Of a stretch of 64,000 bases of DNA, positions 25,355 to 33,886 are shown in pieces. Position 1 is the first letter of the stretch, and every line of letters begins with the position of its first letter. Below the pieces are notes generated by a model. That model made no database searches. It saw only the letters and a list, made by a program, of their open reading frames with translations, and was not told the origin of the DNA. This stretch comes from Glycomyces sp040645615 (GTDB lineage Bacteria; Actinomycetota; Actinomycetes; Mycobacteriales; Micromonosporaceae), in contig NZ_JBEYYO010000001.1 of NCBI RefSeq assembly GCF_040645615.1, positions 310,001 to 374,000 on the forward strand, read 5' to 3'. Made by a program: the position numbers and the translations under genes.

Positions 25355-25885
25355 ATGTCGAGTGATATGTCTATTGAGCAGGGTCGCGACCAGCGTGTCC
25401 AGCGGCCTCCGCTGGCGGATGAGCGCACTACGTTGGCGGCGTTCTTGGGGTGGCATCGCGACACTCTGGAGTTGAAGTGCAGCGGACTGGACGCCGAAGC
25501 GCTTGCTCGTCGTGCCGTGGGGCGGTCGGCGTTGTCGTTGTTGGGGCTCTTGCGCCATGCGGCCGAGACCGAGCGGTTCTGGTTCCGGCGGGTGATGGCG
25601 GGGGAGGAGGCGCCGCCGTTGTTCTCGTCTGCGGACGGGGCGTTCGATGAGGCGGTGGCCGATCTCGAGTCGGTGGCGCGGGCATGGCAGGCCTGGCGTG
25701 CCGAGGTGGCGTTCGCCGAGCGGTTCGCCGCCGAGGCCCCGGATCTCGATGCCATCGGTCACGAGCCCGGTGAGGGGCCGGTTTCGTTGCGATGGGTGCT
25801 GCTGCACCTGCTGGAGGAGTACGCCCGGCACAACGGTCACGCCGACCTGCTCCGCGAGCAGATCGATGGTGCTGTGGGGCTTTGA
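25355..25885 (+). CDS. DinB-family (DUF664) protein
   Basis: A 176-residue four-helix-bundle protein of the DinB/DUF664 group. It has the typical pattern LLRHAAETERFWFRRVMAG, and VSLRWVLLHLLEEYARHNGHADLLREQIDG near the C-terminus. Three histidines in the expected places (LRHAAE, LLHLLEE, RHNGH) form the family's metal site. Actinobacterial members are often mycothiol-dependent transferases. The gene sits between the two copies of a 29-bp direct repeat. Confidence 0.87.
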   Translation: MSSDMSIEQGRDQRVQRPPLADERTTLAAFLGWHRDTLELKCSGLDAEALARRAVGRSALSLLGLLRHAAETERFWFRRVMAGEEAPPLFSSADGAFDEAVADLESVARAWQAWRAEVAFAERFAAEAPDLDAIGHEPGEGPVSLRWVLLHLLEEYARHNGHADLLREQIDGAVGL

Positions 25886-25892
25886 CCTGCTT

Positions 25893-25921
25893 CCTGACCG
25901 CGAAGGCCTCACCTGACGGCC
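25893..25921. repeat. 29-bp direct repeat, copy B
   Basis: Second copy of the repeat found at 25256-25284, 637 bases downstream and 7 bases after the DinB stop codon. The two differences are at internal positions. Confidence 0.75.
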
Positions 25922-25936
25922 CGGCTGGAGGCTGGG

Positions 25937-27028
25937 TCAGTCGATGACCACCGAGTGCTTTGCCATGAACTCCAAGGGCTCGGTGGCGTTGCCCGATTCG
26001 GCGGGGGCGCCGCCGGTGTGGGTTTGGAAGTGGAGGTGCGGGGCTCCGGAGTTTCCGGAGCTGCCGACGTAGCCGATGAGCTGGCCCGCGGCGACGGTGT
26101 CGCCGACCTTGACGAGCGGTTGGGACATCATGTGGCAGTAGCGGGTCACGGAGTCGTCGGGGTGCTCGATGTCGACGTACCAGCCGCAGCCCAAGACTTC
26201 GGGCGAGCCGTCGACGTCGCACGAGTACGGCTCGCCGTCGAGCGAGGCGTTGCACTTCGAGCGGACGACGGTGCCCGCGGCGGCGGCGAGGATCTCTGCG
26301 CCCTTCTCGGCGCCGATGTCGATCCCGTCGTGGCCGGGGCGGTCGGGGGTGCGGTAGCCGCCCCAGAGGTCGCCGGCGGGCAGCGGGTCCACCCACTCGC
26401 CGAGGACCGGCGTGCAGGTCACGTGCGCGTCGAAGGCCGCCACGAGCTGCTCGGCGGTTCCCTGGAACCGCGAGTAGGCGGCCGGGGAGTCGGCGCCGAG
26501 CGCGGCTTGCGCGGCCTCGCCGGGGTCCATGGTCTGCCAGCCGTCGACCGCGACGAGCCGGTCGTAGAACTTCCCGGCGGCCCGCCCCGGGTTCATGAGC
26601 TCGCCTACGGTGCCCCATTCGTCGCCGGGCGCCTGCCGGAAGATGCCGACGGCGTCGTCGCCGTTCCCGACCCGGTCGTACGAGTAGTACAGGGACCCGT
26701 CGACGCTCTTGTCCGCGTAGTTGTACATCCGCGACTCGGTCCGCGCGGCCATGAGGCCGATGATCGCGGCCCGGTCGCCCAGGCCCCGCTCGGCGGCCGC
26801 CATGTACACGTCCGTGGTGTTCGCGACCTGCGTGTCGTTCCAGCCGGTGGCCCCGACGACGGCGGACCGCAGGGCCGCGGCGTCGTCGACGACGCACTCG
26901 TGCAGGCCGCCGACGCTGGCGGAGGAAGTGGCGTTCGAGGTGCCGTTCGCGCTCGCCTGGCCCGAGACCGAGAGGGCCAGCACGAGGACGCAGACGGCGC
27001 CGAAGACGGCGGTGACGATTTTCGACAT
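25937..27028 (-). CDS. Secreted M23 (LytM-type) peptidase with N-terminal lysozyme-like helical region
   Basis: A 363-residue exported protein (signal peptide to about residue 28). Residues about 45-215 form a helical region seen in actinobacterial cell-wall hydrolases (DDAVGIFRQAPGDEWGT...NPGRAAGKFYDRL). The C-terminal half is an M23 peptidase: RPGHDGIDIGA (H-x3-D zinc ligands) and GAPHLHFQTH (H-x-H). It would cleave peptidoglycan peptide cross-bridges outside the cell. It has two pairs of cysteines. The roughly 300 bases upstream show no riboswitch I could recognise. Confidence 0.9.
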   Translation of the reverse strand: MSKIVTAVFGAVCVLVLALSVSGQASANGTSNATSSASVGGLHECVVDDAAALRSAVVGATGWNDTQVANTTDVYMAAAERGLGDRAAIIGLMAARTESRMYNYADKSVDGSLYYSYDRVGNGDDAVGIFRQAPGDEWGTVGELMNPGRAAGKFYDRLVAVDGWQTMDPGEAAQAALGADSPAAYSRFQGTAEQLVAAFDAHVTCTPVLGEWVDPLPAGDLWGGYRTPDRPGHDGIDIGAEKGAEILAAAAGTVVRSKCNASLDGEPYSCDVDGSPEVLGCGWYVDIEHPDDSVTRYCHMMSQPLVKVGDTVAAGQLIGYVGSSGNSGAPHLHFQTHTGGAPAESGNATEPLEFMAKHSVVID

Positions 27029-27325
27029 GAGTCGGGCTCCCGCATCAGGGTTGTCGGGGACTGCACAGAACTGCGGATCGAGGGGCGAGCACGTCCTCGC
27101 CGAAAATCGCGGTTCGGAGCATCAACCGTAAAGCAGAATCATTCAGATGCGAATAGTCGCGGCCAGTGGATGGCTCACAATCCCCGATCGCACGCGTACG
27201 AGTGGGGAAGTTATCAGCGTTGATCGATGTCGTATGGGGTGTGAGGTCGCAGAACGCATGCATGGTAATTATCCAGCGGGATATGCGGATCTCGATGCGT
27301 CAGTGCCTCGAGACGATTGAATGTC
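27029..27325. other. Intergenic leader of the M23 peptidase gene
   Basis: About 300 bases with lower GC. I see a small hairpin (27083-27100, GGCGAG arms) but no ydaO-like c-di-AMP riboswitch landmarks, which often precede such peptidases. The region probably holds the peptidase promoter, read leftwards. Confidence 0.4.
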
Positions 27326-27991
27326 TCATTCGAAAGAACGCCCACTCGATTCGAGACGCCCGCCCGCAAGCGACAGTGCCAACGCCGTCATCCACGCGAA
27401 GCCGACGAGGAGCGCCGCCCGCTGATAGAGCCCGCCATAGGGCGCGAAGGCTTCGGTCTGGGCGAACCCGAGGCTCGCCAGATGGATCAGCACCGCGAAG
27501 GCCGCGGCGGTGACGAAGGAGCAGACCGCCCACACCCACGAGATCCGAACGAAACGGACGCCGAGGACCACGCTCGCCCCGATGAGCGCGGCGAACCCGA
27601 GCACCGAGAACAAGTCGTGCAAGGCCCCGACCATGGTGTATTCGATCAGGTCGGAGGTCCCCGGCGGGTAGCCGCTCACCGGGTCCGACTCGAAGACGCC
27701 CGCACCGACGAGCCCCACACCCCAGACGCCCAGAAGCAGCCCGCCCCACAGCGGCCCCCGCCCCGGCCCGAGCGCCCGCCGGACCCCGACGGCGAGCGCG
27801 ACGATCAGCAGCCCCGTCACGATGAAGTTGACGACCTGAACCCACCCGGGCCCGCCGATCGCCAGCGAGCTGATCGGATGCCGAACCGGGTCGTACCCGG
27901 CGCGTACCAGGCTCTGCACCGTGGACGCCACGAGAAACACCGGCCCCGCGGCAGCACCGAGCAGCAGCAGTCTCCGAGTCGACAAACGCAT
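27326..27991 (-). CDS. DUF998 integral membrane protein
   Basis: A 221-residue protein with about six transmembrane segments. The DUF998 layout is present: YDPVRHPISSLAIGGPGWVQVVNFIVTGLLIVA near the start and GVFESDPVSGYPPGT in the middle. Function is unknown for the family. GAAGGG lies upstream of the ATG. It is divergent from the NmrA/DUF2867 gene. Confidence 0.87.
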   Translation of the reverse strand: MRLSTRRLLLLGAAAGPVFLVASTVQSLVRAGYDPVRHPISSLAIGGPGWVQVVNFIVTGLLIVALAVGVRRALGPGRGPLWGGLLLGVWGVGLVGAGVFESDPVSGYPPGTSDLIEYTMVGALHDLFSVLGFAALIGASVVLGVRFVRISWVWAVCSFVTAAAFAVLIHLASLGFAQTEAFAPYGGLYQRAALLVGFAWMTALALSLAGGRLESSGRSFE

Positions 27992-28117
27992 CGAGGGTGC
28001 CCTTCAGGGGTGGAAGTCCTCCAGCGTAAGCGCCTCACAGTCACCCCACATGTGCCAGAAGTCAGGGAACCACCGCCCACCGGTGTGCGACGCTGACGGG
28101 GCAGGGGGGCGGCGGAG

Positions 28118-29674
28118 ATGGGCGATCTGGACGTGGCGGCTCCGACCGGGGCCGAGCCGCTGTACCGCTGGAAGCCGGGGCAAGGCGGCGAGACGGCGCC
28201 GCTCGTGCTGCTCCTCGGAGCGACCGGGTACATCGGCGGGCGGCTCCTGCCGCGGCTGTTGAACGCCGGGTACCGGGTGCGGGTGTTGACGAGGAGCCCG
28301 GAGCGGGCGCGCGGGTTCGCCGAGTCCGAGGCCGTCGAGGTGGTGCAGGGAGACGCCGGCGATGCGGCCGCGGTGCGTGCGGCGATGGACGGCGTCCGGT
28401 TCGCCTACCACCTGGTCCATTCGATGACCGGGCATCGCGATTTCCGGCGTCTCGACCGCGAGATCGCCCGCAACGTGGCCGAATCGGCCGCGGAGGCTGG
28501 GGTACGGCGCTTGGTGTACCTCGGCGGGCTCACCCCGCGTTCGGGGCCGCTGTCCGTGCACTTGGCCTCGCGGCGCGAGGTGGGGGAGATCCTCGAACGG
28601 TCCGGGGTGCCCGCGCTGGTGTTCCAGGCGGGCGTGGTGATCGGCTCGGGGTCGGCGTCGTTCGAGATGATCCGGCACTTGACCGAGGTGCTGCCGGTGA
28701 TGCCCGCGCCGCGCTGGGTCCGCAACCGCATCCAGCCCATCGCGATCCGCGACGTGCTGCACTACCTGCTGTGCGCGCTCAAGCTCGAGGACGCGAGCGG
28801 CACGGTCGACATCGGCGGCCCGGACGTGCTGCGCTACGACCAGATGATGAATGGCTACGCGAGGATCGCGGGGCTGCCGCGACGCCGGATCTGGGCCCTG
28901 CCGGTGCTCACGCCCCGCCTCGCGTCGCACTGGGTCGGGCTGGTGACGCCGGTGCCGCGCAGCCTCGCGCGGCCGCTCGTGGAGTCCCTTCAGCACGACT
29001 GCGTGATGCGCGACCACCGCGTCGACGACCTCATCCCCAGGCCGCTCGAAGGCCTCACCTCGTACGACGACGCGCTTCGGCTGGCGCTCAGCCGGATCGA
29101 GCTCGACCGCGTCGAGACGAGCTGGGTCGACGCCGCCGTGGCGCAGGCGCCGAGCGATCCGCTGCCGAGCGACCCCGAATGGGCCGGTCGGGTGGTCTAC
29201 ACCGATGCGCGTACGGTCGAGACGACCGCGAGCGCGGAGGCGCTGTGGCGGGTGATCGCGGGCATCGGCGGCGAGAACGGCTGGTATTCGACGCCGCTGC
29301 TGTGGGCACTCCGGGGCTGGGCCGACCGCGTCTTCGGCGGCGTGGGCCTCAAACGGGGACGCCGGAGTCGTTCGGGTCTGCGGGTCGGGGACGTGGTCGA
29401 CTTCTGGCGCGTGGAGGTCTGCGAACCGGGCCGGCTGCTGCGACTGCGGGCTGAGATGCGGCTCCCCGGACTCGCCTGGCTGGACCTGGCGTGCGAGACC
29501 GGGACGCGCACCAGCTACCGCCAACGGGCCGTGTTCTTCCCGCGCGGCCTTTCGGGGCGGCTCTACTGGCTCGCGGTGCTCCCGTTCCACGGCCTGGTCT
29601 TCTCCGGCATGGCCCGCCGGATCGTCGCCATCGCCGAGAGCGAAGACCGCCCCTCCGGGCCCCTGCACCGATGA
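28118..29674 (+). CDS. NmrA-like SDR oxidoreductase fused to DUF2867
   Basis: A 518-residue protein. The N-terminal atypical SDR/NmrA domain has the dinucleotide motif LLGATGYIGGRLLPRLL (about residues 33-49). The active-site Tyr is replaced in the usual way for atypical SDRs (YLGGLTP). The C-terminal DUF2867 domain (about 365-510) reads GWYSTPLLWALRGWADRVFGGVG...RQRAVFFPRGLSGRLYW. Both domains occur together in many actinobacterial proteins annotated as NAD(P)H-binding. The physiological substrate is unknown. Confidence 0.87.
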   Translation: MGDLDVAAPTGAEPLYRWKPGQGGETAPLVLLLGATGYIGGRLLPRLLNAGYRVRVLTRSPERARGFAESEAVEVVQGDAGDAAAVRAAMDGVRFAYHLVHSMTGHRDFRRLDREIARNVAESAAEAGVRRLVYLGGLTPRSGPLSVHLASRREVGEILERSGVPALVFQAGVVIGSGSASFEMIRHLTEVLPVMPAPRWVRNRIQPIAIRDVLHYLLCALKLEDASGTVDIGGPDVLRYDQMMNGYARIAGLPRRRIWALPVLTPRLASHWVGLVTPVPRSLARPLVESLQHDCVMRDHRVDDLIPRPLEGLTSYDDALRLALSRIELDRVETSWVDAAVAQAPSDPLPSDPEWAGRVVYTDARTVETTASAEALWRVIAGIGGENGWYSTPLLWALRGWADRVFGGVGLKRGRRSRSGLRVGDVVDFWRVEVCEPGRLLRLRAEMRLPGLAWLDLACETGTRTSYRQRAVFFPRGLSGRLYWLAVLPFHGLVFSGMARRIVAIAESEDRPSGPLHR

Positions 29675-29725
29675 GGGCCGAAAGCCCAGGCAGTCGGGTT
29701 CCCAACGTCTGGAGTCGTAGTCGAT

Positions 29726-29744
29726 AACGACAACGGTTTTCATT
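29726..29744. promoter_or_regulatory. Zur-like operator of the FecCD-type transporter operon
   Basis: AACGACAACGGTTTTCATT has the same half-site spacing as the boxes at 6303-6321 and 11776-11794, with one substitution in the left arm (AACGA for AATGA). It lies about 70 bases upstream of the permease start codon. Confidence 0.68.
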
Positions 29745-29815
29745 GCTGTTAGAGTCGGCGTGCACTGAGCGGCCGTGCGTCTGCGGTCGCTCTTCTTCGA
29801 CTTCGAGTAGGAATC

Positions 29816-30864
29816 TTGACCGCCACCCTGTCCCGAGTATCTGCCCTCAAGCGGCCGGTCGCTGTCGTGTTCGCTCTGGTGGTGGCGGGTGTGGGCGTTG
29901 TGGTCGTGTCCGGTGCGACCGGGACTGTGGACGTGAGTGTCGGCGAGTCGTTTCGGATCGTGCTCGGGCATCTGGTGCCGAACCTGCCGTGGATGAGCGA
30001 TGGCAGTCTGACGCCGTTGCAGGATCAGGCCGTGTGGCGGTTCCGGTTGCCGCGCACGCTGCTCGCCGGCATCGCCGGGGCCGGGCTGGCGCTTGCCGGG
30101 GCGCTCATGCAGGCTCTGGTTCGCAATCCGCTCGCCGAGCCGTATCTGCTCGGGGTTTCGGCCGGGGCCGGGGTCGGGGCCGTCGCCGTGATCACCTTGG
30201 GCGCCAGCGCCGCCGGCCTCACCCTCAGCGGTGCCGCGTTCGCCGGGGCGCTCGCGGCCGCCGTGGCCGTCTACCTGCTGGCCCGCCAAGGCGGGCTCGT
30301 CGCCCCGACCCGGCTGATCCTCTCCGGCGTCGCCCTCGGGGCCCTGCTCAGTGCCGTCACCAGCTATCTGACGATCACCACCGAGGCCCAGAACGTCTTC
30401 AGCATCCTGTTCTTCCTCCTCGGCAGCGTCGCGGCCGCGACCTGGGTCAAACTCGCGGTCCCCGCCGCCGCGCTCGCCGTGGTGTTCGTGTTCGCGTTGC
30501 TGCGCAGCCGATCCCTGAACGCCCTCCAAGTGGGGGACGAGACCGCGACCATGCTCGGCGTCGACGTGAACCGCTTCCGCAGCCAACTGCTCGTCGCCTG
30601 CGCGCTGCTCACCGGCGCGGTGGTCGCCGTCAGCGGCGGCATCGGGTTCGTGGGCCTGATCGTGCCGCACGTCAGCCGCATCGCAGTCGGCGCCGACCAC
30701 CGCCGGATGCTGCCCGTGGCCGTCCTCGGCGGGGCCGTGTTCCTCATGGCCGCCGACCTCGCCGCGCGCACGGTCGCCGCGCCCACCGAGATCCCGATCG
30801 GCATCGTCACCGCAGTGGTGGGCGCACCGTTCTTCCTGTGGCTCATGCGAAGAGGTCGGCGCCG

Positions 30865-30868
<4 letters not shown>
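29816..30868 (+). CDS. FecCD-family ABC transporter permease (chelated metal type)
   Basis: A 350-residue permease with about nine to ten transmembrane segments. It has FecCD/BtuC signatures WRFRLPRTLLAGIAGAGLALAGALMQ and GFVGLIVPHVSR. Family members import siderophore-iron, heme, cobalamin or other metal chelates. It starts at TTG 29816, with an AGG-type site 6 bases upstream. First gene of a four-gene operon with ATGA overlaps throughout. The Zur-like box suggests a zinc-chelate role rather than iron; actinobacterial iron uptake normally has IdeR/DtxR boxes. Confidence 0.9.
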
Positions 30869-31649
<781 letters not shown>

Positions 31650-31653
<4 letters not shown>

Positions 31654-32648
31654 ACACCCGTCCCGCCGCCGTCGCCATCACCGTCGGCGCCCTCTTCGCC
31701 TTGAGCGCCTGCGGTTCCGACGTCGCCGACGCCACCACCGAGGCCACCGGCCAGACCCTGACCATCGAGAACTGCGGCCGCGAACTCGTCCTCGACGCCG
31801 TGCCCGAAGCCGTCGTCGGCCTCAGCCCCACCCAGACCGAGCTGCTCCTGCGCCTGGGCCTCGCCGACCGCATCGCGGCCCAGGCCCAGACCGCCACCGC
31901 GCCGCTCGACGACAGCCTCGCGCCCCTCGCCGCCGACATCCCCGTCATCAGCGAGGACACCCCGCCCACCCGCGAGACCCTCCTCGACGTCGAACCCGAC
32001 TTCGTGTACTCGCCCACCGACTACGAGTTCACCGCCGAGCAGGGCTTCGCCAGCCTCGACCAGCTCGCCGAAGCCGGCGTGGCCGCCTACACCGCGACCG
32101 GCGGCTGCCCCGAGCGCCGCATGGAAGGCACCGTCGACGACCTGTTCACCGACCTGGACAACCTCGCGCAGATCTTCGACGTCGAAACCGAAGCGACCGC
32201 GCTGGCGGACGAAGCCCGGGCCACGCTCGACGACGTCGCGAGCCGCATCGCCGACCTGGACCGCCCCACCGTGGCCCAGATCTACGTCGAAGGCGCCGCC
32301 CTCACCGCGATCGGCGCGGGCATCGAGTACGACATGATCGCCCGCGCCGGAGGCGACAACGTGTTCGGCCCGGGCGACCCCGAGTTCGCCTCGTTCTTCG
32401 CGGCCCAGATCAACCCCGAGGCCTTGGCCGCCGCCGACCCCGACGTGATCGTGTTCGCCGCCAGCGACGCCGAGCACGAGCAGGCCACCCGCGACTACCT
32501 GGCCCGCACCCTGCCCGACCTCAGCGCGGTCACAGGCGACCGCATCGTGGTCATCTCCGGCTCCGACGTCTACCCCGGCTCCCTGGGCAACATCGACGCC
32601 GTCCACACCATCGCCGCGGGCCTCCACCCTGAGGCCTTCGCGGCATGA
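31650..32648 (+). CDS. FecB/BtuF-type substrate-binding lipoprotein
   Basis: A 332-residue lipoprotein (lipobox LSAC, about residue 20) with a helical-backbone (cluster A-II) fold. It carries VVGLSPTQTELLLRLGLADRI near the N-terminus and AADPDVIVFAASDAE in the C-lobe. It would bind a metal chelate outside the membrane. A Cys at GGCPERRM is unusual and could form a disulfide with Cys in IENCGREL. The ligand cannot be deduced; the Zur-like operator hints at a zinc chelate. Confidence 0.88.
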
Positions 32649-33886
32649 CCGCGACCCGGACGGGCCGTGACCTGCTTGCCCTCCCCGGATTCCGCCGCTG
32701 GTACGCCGCGCGCATGACCAGCCTGGTCGGCACGGCCGCCTCCGGGGTGGCCGTGCCGATGCTGGTCTGGGACCGCACCGGTTCGGCCACCGCCACGGCC
32801 GCCGCGTCGGGCCTGGCCCTCGCCCCGTACCTCCTGTTCGGACTGTTCGCTGGCGCGTACGCCGACCGGCTCGACCGGCGGCGGCTCATGGTCGGCGCCG
32901 ACGCGGCCGCCGCCGTGCTGCTCGCGACCGTGCCGCTGGCCGCGCTCTTCGGCACGGTCACCGCCGTGCACGTGCTCGCCGTCGTGGTCCTCACCGGCAC
33001 CGCGTTCGTGTGGTTCGACGCCGCCGCGTTCGGGGCACTGCCCCAGATCGTGGGCCCCGGCGGTCTCCAGCGGGCGAACTCGCTGATCTTCTCCACCTCG
33101 ACCGTGGTCGGCATCGCCGCGCCCGCACTCGGCGGCCTGCTCGCCAGCGTTGCTGGACCCGAGACCGTACTGGGCCTCAACGCGTTCACGTTCGCCGCCT
33201 CAGCGCTGCTCCTGCGCGGCTTGACCCTGCCCGAACGCCCCGCGGCCAAGGCCGCGAGCATCGGCGCCGACATCGCCGAAGGCCTGCGGTTCATCTGGTC
33301 CGAGCCGCGCATCCGCGCTCTGACGTTCGCGGGCTTCGGGATCGCCTGCACCGGCGGCGGCGCGCTCGGCCTCATCGTGGTCCACGCCCACGAACTCCTG
33401 CACGTCCCCGATTGGAAACTCGGCCTGCTCTACAGCGCCACCGCCGCAGGCTCGCTCCTCGGCGCGATGTTCCTGACCCGCTGGACCGCCCGCTTCGGGC
33501 ACGGGCCGGTCTCGATCGCCGCCTACCTCACCGAGCTCGCGATGGTGATCGCCCTCGCCGCGGCCGGTCCCGGCCCGGCGGCGTTCGCGCTCGCGGTCGC
33601 GGCCTGGATCGCCTGGGACGCGGCCCATACCGCGGCCGTGGTCAACGGCATCACCGTCCGCCAGCTCCTCACCCCCGACGCGTTGCAGGGCCGGGTGAAC
33701 ACGACCGGCCGCATGATCGCCTGGGGCGGCGCGCCGATCGGCGCCCTGGCGGCCGGGGGACTGGCCGACCTCGTCGGCGTCCGCAACGCGTTCCTCCTGC
33801 TGGCGATTCCCGTCGCAGCCGGAGCGATCCTGCTGCTCGCGTCCCCGGTCAGGCGCTTGCGGACGATCGCGCCGCCACGATCGTGA
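32645..33886 (+). CDS. MFS transporter, EntS-like
   Basis: A 413-residue major facilitator with 12 hydrophobic segments and the loop motif GAYADRLDRRRLMVGAD. It resembles the EntS/MFS_3 group that exports siderophores and related small molecules. Its ATGA overlap with the binding-protein gene places export in the same transcript as chelate import. No biosynthesis genes for a chelator lie in the window. The last 38 bases overlap the convergent oxidoreductase gene. Confidence 0.85.
   Translation: MTATRTGRDLLALPGFRRWYAARMTSLVGTAASGVAVPMLVWDRTGSATATAAASGLALAPYLLFGLFAGAYADRLDRRRLMVGADAAAAVLLATVPLAALFGTVTAVHVLAVVVLTGTAFVWFDAAAFGALPQIVGPGGLQRANSLIFSTSTVVGIAAPALGGLLASVAGPETVLGLNAFTFAASALLLRGLTLPERPAAKAASIGADIAEGLRFIWSEPRIRALTFAGFGIACTGGGALGLIVVHAHELLHVPDWKLGLLYSATAAGSLLGAMFLTRWTARFGHGPVSIAAYLTELAMVIALAAAGPGPAAFALAVAAWIAWDAAHTAAVVNGITVRQLLTPDALQGRVNTTGRMIAWGGAPIGALAAGGLADLVGVRNAFLLLAIPVAAGAILLLASPVRRLRTIAPPRS

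Noticed and set aside
27029..27325. A c-di-AMP (ydaO) riboswitch before the M23 peptidase
   Set aside because: Such switches often precede actinobacterial wall hydrolases, but I could not find the conserved GGGGGAACC-type blocks on the minus strand.
29675..29815. A cobalamin riboswitch before the FecCD-type permease
   Set aside because: Only about 140 bases are available and no B12-box-like sequence is visible. The Zur-like palindrome is the only clear element.
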